Source: Phycisphaerae bacterium (GTDB taxonomy: Bacteria; Planctomycetota; Phycisphaerae; Sedimentisphaerales; Anaerobacaceae). From it: 53,244 nt of DNA. Below, in pieces: positions 8,368-17,397 of the stretch. The DNA lies in NCBI GenBank assembly GCA_012744475.1, contig JAAYBV010000071.1:1-53244 (forward strand), in the 5' to 3' direction. Each line of letters begins with the position of its first letter. Positions within the stretch are counted from its first letter, which is position 1. The position numbers were made by a program, and so were the translations under genes. The notes beneath the pieces are model-generated. The model made no database searches, had not been told where the DNA came from, and saw only the letters and a program-made list of their open reading frames with translations.

Positions 8368-8790
8368 ATGCAGGCGATCTATCGACATCGGTTTATCGTG
8401 GGACCAGAGGCCATCGACGCCAACGGACACGTCAACAACGTGGTGTACGTGCAGTGGATGCAGGACATGGCGGTGCGGCATGCCGACGCCGCCGGCTGCA
8501 CGGACACGACGCGTGAGATCGGCGCCACGTGGGTGGCCCGGTCGCACTGGATCGAATACCTCAGTCCCGCTTTTGCCGGCGACGAGATCGAGGCTCTGAC
8601 CTGGGTGGCCGGCTTCCGCAAGGTCCGCTCGCTGCGCCGTTACAGGTTCGTTCGGACGAGCGACAACGCGACCCTGGCCCAGGGCGAGACAGACTGGGTC
8701 TTCATGGACCTCCAGAGCGGCCGGCCTCGTAGCATCCCCGAAGCCGTCAGCGCCGCCTTCGTACTCCTTCCCGATGCACCTCAGCCTTAG
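8368..8790 (+). CDS. YbgC/4HBT-type acyl-CoA thioesterase
   Basis: 140 residues from the ATG at 8368, with ACAGGA 7 bases upstream. The protein is a single hotdog domain. The family motif is clear: D17-ANGHVNN-VVY27, with Asp17 the expected catalytic residue and His21/Asn23 conserved, followed by WIEYLSPAFAGDEIE and a RRYRFVRTSDN strand typical of YbgC/FadM. It should hydrolyse acyl-CoA thioesters in the cytoplasm; the substrate cannot be read from sequence. Length is normal for the family. A short inverted repeat (GCACCT/AGGTGC, 8776-8794) straddles the stop codon. It is not obviously linked to its neighbours. Confidence 0.88.
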   Translation: MQAIYRHRFIVGPEAIDANGHVNNVVYVQWMQDMAVRHADAAGCTDTTREIGATWVARSHWIEYLSPAFAGDEIEALTWVAGFRKVRSLRRYRFVRTSDNATLAQGETDWVFMDLQSGRPRSIPEAVSAAFVLLPDAPQP

Positions 8791-8931
8791 GTGCAGAGTG
8801 CCCGTTCAGAGCTCAGTTTGCCCCTGGAATTGCCCTTGTCTTTCTCTGAGGGAACTGCCATCATGGTATCGGCATGAGCGAGTGTAGTGCCTCGGGTTAC
8901 AAGAGAGAGGCTGCATGGGAAAGGACCGAGC

Positions 8932-9273
8932 ATGAGACGACCGACCGCGATCATTCTGACGAGTTGCTGTCTTCTGGGCGGTGTGTGGGCGATGGCCTCG
9001 CAGGAGCCGCCGAGCGAGGAATCCTCCGAACTCAACGTGCTGAAGAAACGCATCGAGGTGCTCGAACAACTGGTGACGGTCCTGAACGACCGAATGCACA
9101 TGCTGGAGGAAAAGCAGAAGGTGGTGCCGCGTGCTGTGCCGTCGCCCCGGATCCCGTGGTATCCACCCGCCTGGCAGGTGCCCGAGGGGTGGCGGTGGTT
9201 CGAGTTCAACGGCCGACCGGTCTACGTGATGCCGCTGGCGGGGGACCCGAATGCAGCGGGGCCGAAGAAGTGA
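8932..9273 (+). CDS. Small exported coiled-coil protein
   Basis: 113 residues from the ATG at 8932 (MRRPTAIILTSCCLLGG), chosen because GGGAAAGGAC lies upstream and the signal peptide starts here. After the signal (cleavage probably near MAS-QEP) comes a heptad-like helix (LNVLKKRIEVLEQLVTVLND, about 33-62) and then a Pro/Trp/Tyr-rich tail (IPWYPPAWQVPEGWRWFEF). This could be a small oligomeric envelope protein. Its stop codon overlaps a GTG start for the next gene (GTGA), which implies translational coupling. No family is recognised. Confidence 0.75.
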   Translation: MRRPTAIILTSCCLLGGVWAMASQEPPSEESSELNVLKKRIEVLEQLVTVLNDRMHMLEEKQKVVPRAVPSPRIPWYPPAWQVPEGWRWFEFNGRPVYVMPLAGDPNAAGPKK

Positions 9274-9920
9274 ACCGTCGCTGGATGAGAACGTTGCTCA
9301 GATGCGGTATCGTCCTTGGTGGTGTCCTCTTCGTAGCTGCGATCATTATGCCTGCGCTGGCACGGCGAGGTGGTGGGATCTATTCCGGCTCCTACGAATA
9401 CGCTCGGCAATGGGCAACAGAGTTGGCGGCGTGCGATTCGCTGGAGGATGTCAAGCAACGATTCAACTGCATTCGCCTCGAGTCGTCGGCGGAGGGCATG
9501 TACGAGGTCGTCAAGGTGTCGGACGTCGGCAAGAAACGGCCGTTGGCTCTGGTGCAGGCGTTTGCGGGCGGCAACTGGATCGCGTGCGCGTATGCCAACA
9601 GCCACGGTAACAAGGCCGGCGGGACTCTGGTCGCCCGCGACAGCGAGGGGACGATCCGTGCCTTCTTCGGGCATGTCTGTGGACGGCCGGCGCCTCTGCG
9701 ATGCGAAACGCTCGATGAAGTCTACGCGGAGCTGGCCGAGTATCTTACGGAAGTCTCGCTCGACCGTGAAGAGCCGCCCGAGGCCCGGTCTCGGGCGCCG
9801 GGTGACAGTCTGACGTGTCCTGTGGAGGCCGGCGCTACAAATCCGGGCAGGTCATCCATGATCGCGCCGCAAGCCCCGGTCGACGCCCCGATCTTTCGCG
9901 CGACGGACAGCAATAACTGA
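9270..9920 (+). CDS. Single-TM exported protein, unknown function
   Basis: 216 residues if it starts at the GTG at 9270, which overlaps the upstream stop codon in a GTGA junction; an ATG at 9285 is the alternative. One hydrophobic segment (IVLGGVLFVAAIIMPAL, about 13-30) acts as a signal anchor. The rest is a small alpha/beta domain with EYARQWATELAACDSLEDVK and LALVQAFAGGNWIACAYANS, then a disordered acidic and proline-containing tail. The gene is probably expressed together with the coiled-coil protein at 8932. No family is recognised. Confidence 0.75.
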   Translation: MNRRWMRTLLRCGIVLGGVLFVAAIIMPALARRGGGIYSGSYEYARQWATELAACDSLEDVKQRFNCIRLESSAEGMYEVVKVSDVGKKRPLALVQAFAGGNWIACAYANSHGNKAGGTLVARDSEGTIRAFFGHVCGRPAPLRCETLDEVYAELAEYLTEVSLDREEPPEARSRAPGDSLTCPVEAGATNPGRSSMIAPQAPVDAPIFRATDSNN

Positions 9921-9974
9921 AAAGCGGTAAACGTCTGAGATATCCGGCTGGCACCGAAGTGGTAGGCGCCACGC

Positions 9975-10003
9975 TTGAGGTCGTGATGGATCGATTGTAT
10001 GAT
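9975..10003 (+). promoter_or_regulatory. Sigma70-type promoter at the head of the glycan-degradation genes
   Basis: TTGAGG (9975-9980), 17-base spacer, TATGAT (9998-10003), about 50 bases before the ATG at 10055. This is the best promoter match upstream of the CAZyme block and may drive more than the first gene. Confidence 0.6.
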
Positions 10004-10054
10004 GGACCCATCACGGCCCTTTTGCAGTGCGGCATTGAAAACGAGGAGATCGTC

Positions 10055-11395
10055 ATGGCTGGTTCTGGTTCGGACTGCACACGTCGCGACTTCTTGAAGG
10101 CGGCGGGCATGGTGACTGCCGGGGCGCCGTTGCCCGGCTGGTTTGTTGAGCAATGCGCTGCCCAGTCGGCCGCAGGCGGACCGCCGGCTCCGTCGTCGCC
10201 CAGCGAGACGGTCCGCCTGGCGCTGATCGGCTGCGGCGGACAGGGACGAGGCGACGCCCGCAACGCCCAGCGTTTCGGCAAGATCGTCGCGGTCTGCGAC
10301 GTGGACGCTCGTCACCTCGACAACGCCAGGAAGGACTTCCCCGAGGCCGACGGGTACCATGACTTTCGCAAACTGCTGGAACGCAAGGACATCGACGCGG
10401 TGATCTGCGGGACGGTGGACCACTGGCACACCCTGATCGCCATCGCGACCATGCGGGCGGGCAAGGACATCTACTGCGAGAAGCCGCTGACGCTGACGAT
10501 CGCCGAGGGGCAGCGTCTGGTCGAGGTCGAGCGGCAGACCGGCCGCATCCTTCAGACCGGCACCCAGCAGCGAAGCAGCGTGCATTTCCGGCTCGCCTGC
10601 GATCTGGTCCGCAACGGGCGGATCGGCAAGCTCCAGCGGGCCGAAGTCTGGTTGCCGGCGGGACTGAGACAGGGGCCGTTCCAGACCTCGGCGGTGCCGG
10701 AGGGATTCGACTACGATTTTTGGATGGGCCAGACGCCCAAGGTCCCCTACGTGAAAGAGCGCACACATTTCAGCTTCCGCTACTGGTGGGAGTACTCCGG
10801 CGGCACCATGACCGACTGGGGCGCGCACCACAACGATATCGTGCTCTGGACCTTGGGGATGGACCAGTCCGGGCCGGTCAGCATCGAGGGCAAACAACTG
10901 GTCGAGATGATTCCCGGCGGTTTCACGGCCGCCAGCGAATATGAGGTGACATATACCTACGCCAATGGCGTCGTCCACACGTCCAGGAGCACCACCGCCA
11001 GCGAATGGCACGGCGGCGTCAAGGACCCCAAAGGCCAGCAGCATGGCATCAAGTTCATCGGCTCCGACGGCTGGATCTGGGTCACTCGCGGCATCCTCCA
11101 GGCCAGCGACCGCGAGTTGCTCACGGATAAGCTGCCGGAAAGCGCCCCCCGCGTCTACGTCAGCAACGACCACATCGCCAACTTCATCGACTGCGTCAGG
11201 ACGCGAAAGCCGCCGATCTGCCCGGCGGAGGTAGGGCACCGCTCGGCGAGCCTGTGCCATCTGGGCGTGATCAGCATCCGGCTGGGCCGAAAGCTGAACT
11301 GGGACCCGGCCAAAGAGCAGTTCGTCGGCGACGCCGAGGCCGCTACGTACCTCGCCCGCGAGATGCGCAAACCCTACGACTACGACATGGTCTGA
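10055..11395 (+). CDS. Tat-exported Gfo/Idh/MocA family protein heading the CAZyme cluster
   Basis: 446 residues from the ATG at 10055, preceded by GAGGAG at good spacing; an in-frame start at 9959 is rejected because the Tat signal (TRRDFLKAAGM) begins just after 10055. The Rossmann motif is LIGCGGQGRG (about 55-65), the EKP motif YCEKPLTLT (about 145) and the C-terminal domain contains GGTMTDWGAHHNDIVLW and FIDCVRTRKPP. It could be a sugar oxidoreductase or, given export and company, an NAD-dependent glycosidase of the GH109 kind. It shares fold, export and motifs with the protein at 5959-7272, but the two are clearly diverged. The next gene starts 199 bases downstream. Confidence 0.9.
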   Translation: MAGSGSDCTRRDFLKAAGMVTAGAPLPGWFVEQCAAQSAAGGPPAPSSPSETVRLALIGCGGQGRGDARNAQRFGKIVAVCDVDARHLDNARKDFPEADGYHDFRKLLERKDIDAVICGTVDHWHTLIAIATMRAGKDIYCEKPLTLTIAEGQRLVEVERQTGRILQTGTQQRSSVHFRLACDLVRNGRIGKLQRAEVWLPAGLRQGPFQTSAVPEGFDYDFWMGQTPKVPYVKERTHFSFRYWWEYSGGTMTDWGAHHNDIVLWTLGMDQSGPVSIEGKQLVEMIPGGFTAASEYEVTYTYANGVVHTSRSTTASEWHGGVKDPKGQQHGIKFIGSDGWIWVTRGILQASDRELLTDKLPESAPRVYVSNDHIANFIDCVRTRKPPICPAEVGHRSASLCHLGVISIRLGRKLNWDPAKEQFVGDAEAATYLAREMRKPYDYDMV

Positions 11396-11481
11396 CCCAC
11401 CGTTGGCCGAATGGGGCGACAATCACCCTTGGGTCGGCCCGGCGGGCCATTCCGGGCATTCCGGGCCGGTCAGACACACAT

Positions 11482-11494
11482 CCGAAGCGTTCGG
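11482..11494. promoter_or_regulatory. Palindrome upstream of the polysaccharide-degradation genes
   Basis: CCGAAGCGTTCGG is a perfect 5-bp inverted repeat around GCG. It lies just before a weak promoter-like pair (TGGCAA at 11508, TATCCT at 11531) and after a tandem ATTCCGGGC duplication (11449-11466) and a GGCCC/GGGCC hairpin. A regulator-binding role is inference. Confidence 0.3.
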
Positions 11495-11507
11495 CTCACA
11501 CGTTTTC

Positions 11508-11536
11508 TGGCAAAAGACCCGGATTTCGGGTATCCT
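11508..11536 (+). promoter_or_regulatory. Weak candidate promoter for the heparinase-like gene
   Basis: TGGCAA (11508-11513), 17-base spacer, TATCCT (11531-11536). The -35 match is only three of six. It is included because the 199-base gap is the longest inside the cluster. Confidence 0.25.
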
Positions 11537-11594
11537 GGGACCGGTGCATTGAACAGGATAGCAAGCGGTGATCCGGAACGGAGCAGTACAATCG

Positions 11595-14432
11595 ATGAAA
11601 AGCGTCCTCATGGCCATCCTGCTGGCCGGTGCGGTCCTGGCAACCGCGGCACGGGCCCAGGGGCCGGACGGGGTCAAAGACCAGGATCTGGGCGCCTACA
11701 GCCGCGAGGCGACCGACGCCGCCAGGGCGAGACTCAAGGACACCCTGGTGGTGGTCTTCGCCGGCGGACGCCATGGGTTTATCAAAGGACAGCGTGTCAG
11801 CCTCGATCCGCGCGACTGGCGGACGGAAGCGGAAGTGGTCAAAGGCGAGGTGATGGTTCCGAAGCGGTTCGCCCTGTCGGCCTTCGGGATCAAGCACCTG
11901 CCCTGGTTCGGGTTTCGGATCGCCGAAAAGGGAAGGATGGTTTCTCTCTCGGATCTGGCCGCCAGGCTGGGCAAGAAGGTGTTCACGGAGGAACGCGGTC
12001 TGGTGATCGTCTCGGACACGCCGATGACGCTTGACGACTCGCAATTGCTCGACTCGATCATCACCCTGTTCGACACCCCGGAGAAGTTTGCCGACCCGCA
12101 GATTGTCTATCGCAACATCCCCAACCTCAAGGCCTGGGGCCGCTGGGCCGAACACGTCGAGTTCAGGCCCGAGCAGTTGTCACTGTACGATGAGCCCGAA
12201 ACGCAGTGGCGGCTGATCTCGGAGAAGCGCTACGACGAACCGGCCCTCGGCGCGCACGAGCTGGCCAGCGCGGTGCCGCCGGCCGGCGTGCATCCGCGCA
12301 TCCTGTTCGGACCTCAGGATATCCCGCTGATCCTGGCTCGCATCAAGTCGTCTGTTACCGGGTCGATGTCCCTGATCGAGATGGAATACCTGCTGACCCG
12401 GACCTGGCTGAACCCCGATACCAGTGACGGACGCCTCTTCGCACGGCTTCATACCGGAGACCTTGGCGGATTGACGTTTGAGTGGCAGGACGACGGCATC
12501 CTCTCGTCGAACGGCCAGGACATAACGCAGCGCCTCAACACGATCGCTTTGTATGCGCTGTTGACGGAGAACGCCGATCTCGGCGCGAAAGCGGCCGCCG
12601 CAATCTACAACTACTGTAGACTGATCGAGCCTCGGATCGACGCGCACACGGACAAGCCGGATGTGTACAACGCCTACTGGCGAGGGCTGCCGGAGTGGAT
12701 CGGCGCCAGGAACCTCGGGCTGAATTACGATTTTGCCGCCAGGTGGATGACCGCAGAGCAGGCGATGCTGGTCCGACGTGTGATCGCGAAGGTGGTGGGC
12801 GGCCGTCGCGGCTACGGTCAGAACGGTCCGCTGCGCGTACGCGACAACCATTGGGTCACGCGCGACCTGACGATCTTTCTTGCCAATCTGGCTATCGAAG
12901 GAGAGGAGGGTTTTGACGGAGAGGTGCACGATTGCGGCATCGAGACCGTCAAGGCCTTCCTGCAATGGGGCATCGACGAGTATGGCACGCTATACGAATC
13001 CAACGGCGCCGCCGGTGAAGGCCTGCCATTCCAGCTCCTCTCGATGGTGGCTCTCGCCAGGCGCGGCGTCAGCACGTTCGGGCATCCGCACTGGCGAAAG
13101 CTGATGGAGGCGCAGGTGCAGTGCACCTCGCCGGACGGCAGCTTTACAGCCTCTCGCGGCGCGCGTGGCGGGGGGGCCTTGAATCGCCAGATCGTTGGCG
13201 CGTGGAAGATCCTCTATCCGAACGACCGATGCGCCGACTACCTGCTGGGTCCGGCCCACTCCGTGTCCGATTTCGACCCGCGCCAGTACCGGGAGCAATT
13301 GGCTGGACGCGGCGCCGTCGAGTTCGCTCTGCCCGGCCCGACCGCTCCAGGACCGGCCAAGAGCCTGCTATACGACGCCCCGTGGCGCTTGACCTCGCGA
13401 GAGGCGCTCGGCCTGCCTCTGGATTTCAGCGATCCCTCGCGCGGGCTGTTCTCTTCACGCAGCGACAACAGCGCCGAGGCCTTGTGGATCAACATGCAGG
13501 CCCGGCCCGACCTCTATCTCGGCGGCGGGGCCGCGCACCATGACGCTGGTTCGTTCTGTCTTCAGTCCCACGGCGTGACCTGGGGCCGCGACGGACTCTC
13601 CGACAGCGACCCTGCGTCGGCAAGCCATTCGATCGTTCTGATCGATGGCGTCGGTCAGGACGACGGCTCCGGTCTGGCGCCGCCCCGGGTGACGTATCTC
13701 GGGGCTTCGATCGCCGAGGCGGGGGCCATCGCCTCAGCGGACATCCGGAACGCCTACGAGTACATGTGGACGACCCATGTGGACAGTTGGACCGACGAAC
13801 GCATCGCGGCCCATTCGTGGGAGCTGGAGACCGATCCGTTCGTGGTTAGGGTCTTCAAGGGCACGCAGCGCTACCGCATCAACTACGAGGTGCCGCCGCT
13901 GCACAACCCGTGGCTTCCCACGCTGCGCACGCGATTCAACGCCGTCGAATACGCCTATCGTTCGACGGGCCTCGTGCGCGGCAGCCATCCCTATGCGGTT
14001 GTTGTCGATGATATCTGCAAGGACGAGAACACGCATCTCTACCAGTGGCAGATGCAGGGCGGCTTCACGACGGTGGTGTTGCCCGGCCCGGACGCCGAAT
14101 CGCTGGTGCTGACCGCATCGCAAAGCAACGAGATTCCCGACGGCACGCCCATGCTGCTGGTGCAGGAGGTCGGGCCGTCCGCCTGCCGGCTGGAGAATAC
14201 GCGCGACCGGACGCTGGTGGCGACCGAGGCCGTTGCATGCCGATTCCGCATCCTGATGGTGCCGTTTCGGATGGGCGAGGTCCTGCCCAGGGTCAGCGTC
14301 GATGCCTCCACCGGCTCCGTCCAACTCCGATGGGCCGATCAGATCGACGAATTGCAGTTCGAAGTCGCCAAAGACAACCGCACCCGTTTGCGAGTCCTGC
14401 GCGATGGCGAAGAAATGCTACAGAGCAGGTGA
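11595..14432 (+). CDS. Exported heparinase II/III-like polysaccharide lyase
   Basis: 945 residues from the ATG at 11595, which begins a clean Sec signal (MKSVLMAILLAGAVLATAARAQ); a GTG at 11568 is less likely. After the signal, residues about 45-150 look like a copper-amine-oxidase-N type stalk domain (GQRVSLDP, VMVPKRFALSAFG, LAARLGKKVFTEERGLVIVS). From about residue 230 (HPRILFGPQDIP) comes an (alpha/alpha) toroid of the heparinase II/III or alginate-lyase type, with DNHWVTRDLTIFLANL and YESNGAAGEGLPFQ, and from about 600 a beta-sandwich part with SHSIVLIDG and SWELETDPFVVRVF. A lyase acting on uronic acid-containing chains fits its place in a pectin-type cluster, but the substrate and PL family cannot be assigned by eye. 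It lies 38 bases before GH106. Confidence 0.8.
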   Translation: MKSVLMAILLAGAVLATAARAQGPDGVKDQDLGAYSREATDAARARLKDTLVVVFAGGRHGFIKGQRVSLDPRDWRTEAEVVKGEVMVPKRFALSAFGIKHLPWFGFRIAEKGRMVSLSDLAARLGKKVFTEERGLVIVSDTPMTLDDSQLLDSIITLFDTPEKFADPQIVYRNIPNLKAWGRWAEHVEFRPEQLSLYDEPETQWRLISEKRYDEPALGAHELASAVPPAGVHPRILFGPQDIPLILARIKSSVTGSMSLIEMEYLLTRTWLNPDTSDGRLFARLHTGDLGGLTFEWQDDGILSSNGQDITQRLNTIALYALLTENADLGAKAAAAIYNYCRLIEPRIDAHTDKPDVYNAYWRGLPEWIGARNLGLNYDFAARWMTAEQAMLVRRVIAKVVGGRRGYGQNGPLRVRDNHWVTRDLTIFLANLAIEGEEGFDGEVHDCGIETVKAFLQWGIDEYGTLYESNGAAGEGLPFQLLSMVALARRGVSTFGHPHWRKLMEAQVQCTSPDGSFTASRGARGGGALNRQIVGAWKILYPNDRCADYLLGPAHSVSDFDPRQYREQLAGRGAVEFALPGPTAPGPAKSLLYDAPWRLTSREALGLPLDFSDPSRGLFSSRSDNSAEALWINMQARPDLYLGGGAAHHDAGSFCLQSHGVTWGRDGLSDSDPASASHSIVLIDGVGQDDGSGLAPPRVTYLGASIAEAGAIASADIRNAYEYMWTTHVDSWTDERIAAHSWELETDPFVVRVFKGTQRYRINYEVPPLHNPWLPTLRTRFNAVEYAYRSTGLVRGSHPYAVVVDDICKDENTHLYQWQMQGGFTTVVLPGPDAESLVLTASQSNEIPDGTPMLLVQEVGPSACRLENTRDRTLVATEAVACRFRILMVPFRMGEVLPRVSVDASTGSVQLRWADQIDELQFEVAKDNRTRLRVLRDGEEMLQSR

Positions 14433-14470
14433 GAGGCCCACTTGGAAACGTGCAGGGACGAACGGAGAGC

Positions 14471-17338
14471 ATGATGCATGGCAGCGGCAAGTCAGAACAA
14501 TTCGTGCGGGTTCTCGTGTTGGCATTGTCTCTGTTCTGCGATGCGGCCTGCGCCGCGGAGCGACCGGTTCCGGCTCTCGAATGGCCTGCCGTGACGAGTC
14601 AGACGAAGCCCTGGACCCGCTGGTGGTGGATGGGCAGCATCGTCGACGAGAAGAACCTCACCACCGAAATGCAGAAGTATGCGGCGGCCGGACTCGGGGG
14701 GCTGGAGATCACGCCCATTTACGGAGTCAAAGGCTACGAAGATCGATTCATCGACTACCTCAGTCCTCGATGGATGGAGATGCTCGAATGCACGCTGAAA
14801 GAGGCCCGCAGGCTGGATCTCGGCGTTGACATGGCCACGGGCAACGGCTGGCCGTTCGGCGGCCCCTGGGTCGGCGCAGCCGATGCCTGTAAGAATGCGG
14901 TTCACAAAACCTACGGGTTGAAAGCGGGCGAGCGTCTTGCCGAGTCCGTGACGTATGTTCAACGGCCCATGGTGCGGGCGATCGGCCGACGACTGGACAT
15001 CTCCGAGATCGTCGAGCCCATCAGCGACAACGAAGACTTGCAGTCGCTGGCCTTGGAACAGGTGCGTTTCGAGAAGCCGTTGCCCTTGCAGGTTCTCATG
15101 GCCTATTCGGACGGAGGGCGGATTGTCAATCTGACGGACAAGGTCGCTGCCGGCGGCGAATTGGACTGGACCGCTCCGGCGGGCAACTGGACGCTCTACG
15201 CGGTCTTCCAGGGTTGGCACGGCAAGATGGTCGAGCGAGCCGGACCGGGAGGAGAAGGCGATGTGATCGACCATTTCTCCCGTGAGGCACTTGAACGTTA
15301 TCTGAGCAGGTTCGACCGTGCCTTTGCCGGCCACGACGTGGGCGGGATTCGGGCGTACTTCAACGACTCGTATGAGGTGGACGACGCGGCCGGCGAGTCG
15401 AACTGGACGCCGAAGTTCTTCGAGCAGTTCGAGCGCAGGCGGGGCTACGATCTGCGAAGCCATTTGCCTGCTTTGTTCGGCAAAGACGAGCCTGTGAAGA
15501 ACGCGAAGGTGCTGTGCGACTACCGCGAGACGATCTCGGATCTACTGCTGGAGGAATTCACGACTCCCTGGCGCCGCTGGGCCGAGGGCAAGGGGGCCAC
15601 GACCCGCAACCAGGCCCACGGCTCGCCCGCGAACCTGCTGGACCTCTACGCCGCCAGTGGGATTCCGGAAACCGAAGGGAGCGACATCCTCGGATTCGAG
15701 TTCGCCTCCTCGGCCGCACACGTGACCGGCAAGCCGCTGGCCTCGTGCGAGGCCGCGACGTGGATGGCCGAACACTTCACCGGGACCCTGGGCGAGGCCA
15801 GGCGATGGGTGGATCGCTATTTCCTCGGAGGCATCAACCACATCTGCTATCACGGCACGACCTTCTCTCCGCCGGACGAAGAATGGCCGGGATGGATGTT
15901 CTATGCTTCGGTGCATTTCGGGCCGACGAACTCGTTCTGGAACCACTTTGCGGCGCTCAACGCCTATGTCACGCGCTGCCAGTCGTTTCTCCAGGCGGGC
16001 AAGCCCGACAACGACGTGCTGCTGTACTGGCCGATTCACGACTCCTGGTCGCAGCCCGGGCGGACGATGTTGCCGCACTACAGCGCCCAGACACCACGCG
16101 AGATAGAGTCGGCTGCAAAGATGCTGTGGGACGCAGGGTACTCATTCGATTATGTCTCCGACCGACAACTTGCCGAAACCCGCTGTGACAAGGGCGTCCT
16201 TCGCACCGGTGGCGTAACCTATGGGGCCGTGGTCGTGCCCGCATGCCAGTACATTCCGGTCTCGACGTTTGAGACGCTGCTGACCCTGGCCCAACAAGGG
16301 GCGACCATCATCGTTGAGGATCATCTGCCGGCCGATGTCCCCGGAATGAGCAACCTGGCGGCACGACGCGATGCGCTGAGCAAGTCGATCTCACAACTGA
16401 ATTTCGTTGAAACATCCGCTTCCGGGGTCCGGGAAGCCAGGCTTGGAAGCGGCCGGTTCCTGCTCGGGGATGATGTGGCCCAGACGCTGGTCTTTGCGGG
16501 CATCGAACGCGAATCCATCGCGGATCGTGGCTTGCCGTTCATCCGCCGGACGCTCTCAGATGGCAAATGCTACTTCACGTTGAACGCGAGCGACGAAGCA
16601 CTGAACGGCTGGGTCCCGCTTCGGACCGAAGCCGCCTCCGTTGCGATCTTCGAACCGATGCGGGGCGACAAGGCCCTGGCCGCTCTGCGGAAGAACGGAC
16701 CCCACAGCGAGGTCTATCTTCAGCTTGCTCCCGGCCAGTCGTGCATTCTCAGAACGTTCGATGAACCTGTACAAGGACCTCGATACGCCTACTGGAGCGC
16801 CGCCGGGCAGGCGAAGCCGCTGGAGGGGACCTGGACCGTCGAGTTCATCGAGGGCGGGCCGGAACTGCCTGCCGCCGTTCAAACGCAGACGCTGAGGTCG
16901 TGGACCGATTTCGGCGGTGGGGCGGTCAAGAGGTTTTCGGGGACGGCCCGTTACACGATCATCGTGAAAAGACCGGCGGAGCAGGCGGATGGGTGGCTGC
17001 TGGACCTGGGTCGAGTCTGCGAAAGCGCCCGCGTGACGTTGAACGGGCAGGAACTGGGTACGCTCATCAGTGCTCCGTTCGAGATTGTGGTCCCGGCCGA
17101 CCGGGTGGAAGAGGAGAGCATGCTTGTGATCGAGGTGTCGAATCTCATGGGCAATCGGATTGCCGACCTGGACCGCCGCGGCGTGAACTACAAGAAGTTC
17201 TACAACGTCAACTTCGCCGCAAGGCTTCGCGAGAATCGAGGTCCCGATGGGAACTTCAGCGCCGCGAAATGGTCTGCCCAGGACTCCGGCCTGATCGGCC
17301 CGGTGACCTTGACGCCGCTGCAAACCCTGATTCCCTGA
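14471..17338 (+). CDS. GH106 alpha-L-rhamnosidase
   Basis: 955 residues from the first of two adjacent ATGs (14471 or 14474); CGGAGAG lies close upstream and favours the second slightly. A Sec signal (FVRVLVLALSLFCDAACAAE) has no proper lipobox. The N-terminal barrel has the GH106 signatures WTRWWWMGSIVDEKNL, GLGGLEITPIYGVKGYED and MATGNGWPFGGPWVG, then YFNDSYEVDDA, SDILGFEFASSAAHVTGKPL and FLGGINHICYHGTTFSPPDE. The C-terminus is a beta-sandwich (WLLDLGRVCESARVTLNGQE). GH106 enzymes release terminal L-rhamnose from rhamnogalacturonan, RG-II side chains or gums. Length is normal. It is the second polysaccharide enzyme in the co-directional run and is followed 59 bases later by an unassigned secreted protein. 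Confidence 0.9.
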   Translation: MMHGSGKSEQFVRVLVLALSLFCDAACAAERPVPALEWPAVTSQTKPWTRWWWMGSIVDEKNLTTEMQKYAAAGLGGLEITPIYGVKGYEDRFIDYLSPRWMEMLECTLKEARRLDLGVDMATGNGWPFGGPWVGAADACKNAVHKTYGLKAGERLAESVTYVQRPMVRAIGRRLDISEIVEPISDNEDLQSLALEQVRFEKPLPLQVLMAYSDGGRIVNLTDKVAAGGELDWTAPAGNWTLYAVFQGWHGKMVERAGPGGEGDVIDHFSREALERYLSRFDRAFAGHDVGGIRAYFNDSYEVDDAAGESNWTPKFFEQFERRRGYDLRSHLPALFGKDEPVKNAKVLCDYRETISDLLLEEFTTPWRRWAEGKGATTRNQAHGSPANLLDLYAASGIPETEGSDILGFEFASSAAHVTGKPLASCEAATWMAEHFTGTLGEARRWVDRYFLGGINHICYHGTTFSPPDEEWPGWMFYASVHFGPTNSFWNHFAALNAYVTRCQSFLQAGKPDNDVLLYWPIHDSWSQPGRTMLPHYSAQTPREIESAAKMLWDAGYSFDYVSDRQLAETRCDKGVLRTGGVTYGAVVVPACQYIPVSTFETLLTLAQQGATIIVEDHLPADVPGMSNLAARRDALSKSISQLNFVETSASGVREARLGSGRFLLGDDVAQTLVFAGIERESIADRGLPFIRRTLSDGKCYFTLNASDEALNGWVPLRTEAASVAIFEPMRGDKALAALRKNGPHSEVYLQLAPGQSCILRTFDEPVQGPRYAYWSAAGQAKPLEGTWTVEFIEGGPELPAAVQTQTLRSWTDFGGGAVKRFSGTARYTIIVKRPAEQADGWLLDLGRVCESARVTLNGQELGTLISAPFEIVVPADRVEEESMLVIEVSNLMGNRIADLDRRGVNYKKFYNVNFAARLRENRGPDGNFSAAKWSAQDSGLIGPVTLTPLQTLIP

Positions 17339-17397
17339 CACCGGGGTCTCGGTTGAGGTTTTCGAGACCATAGATGCTCAACACGAGGAGACAAAAC

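Noticed and set aside
9722-11422. A 566-codon minus-strand open frame
   Set aside because: Antisense to the Tat-exported Gfo/Idh/MocA gene, which has promoter, ribosome site and Tat signal.
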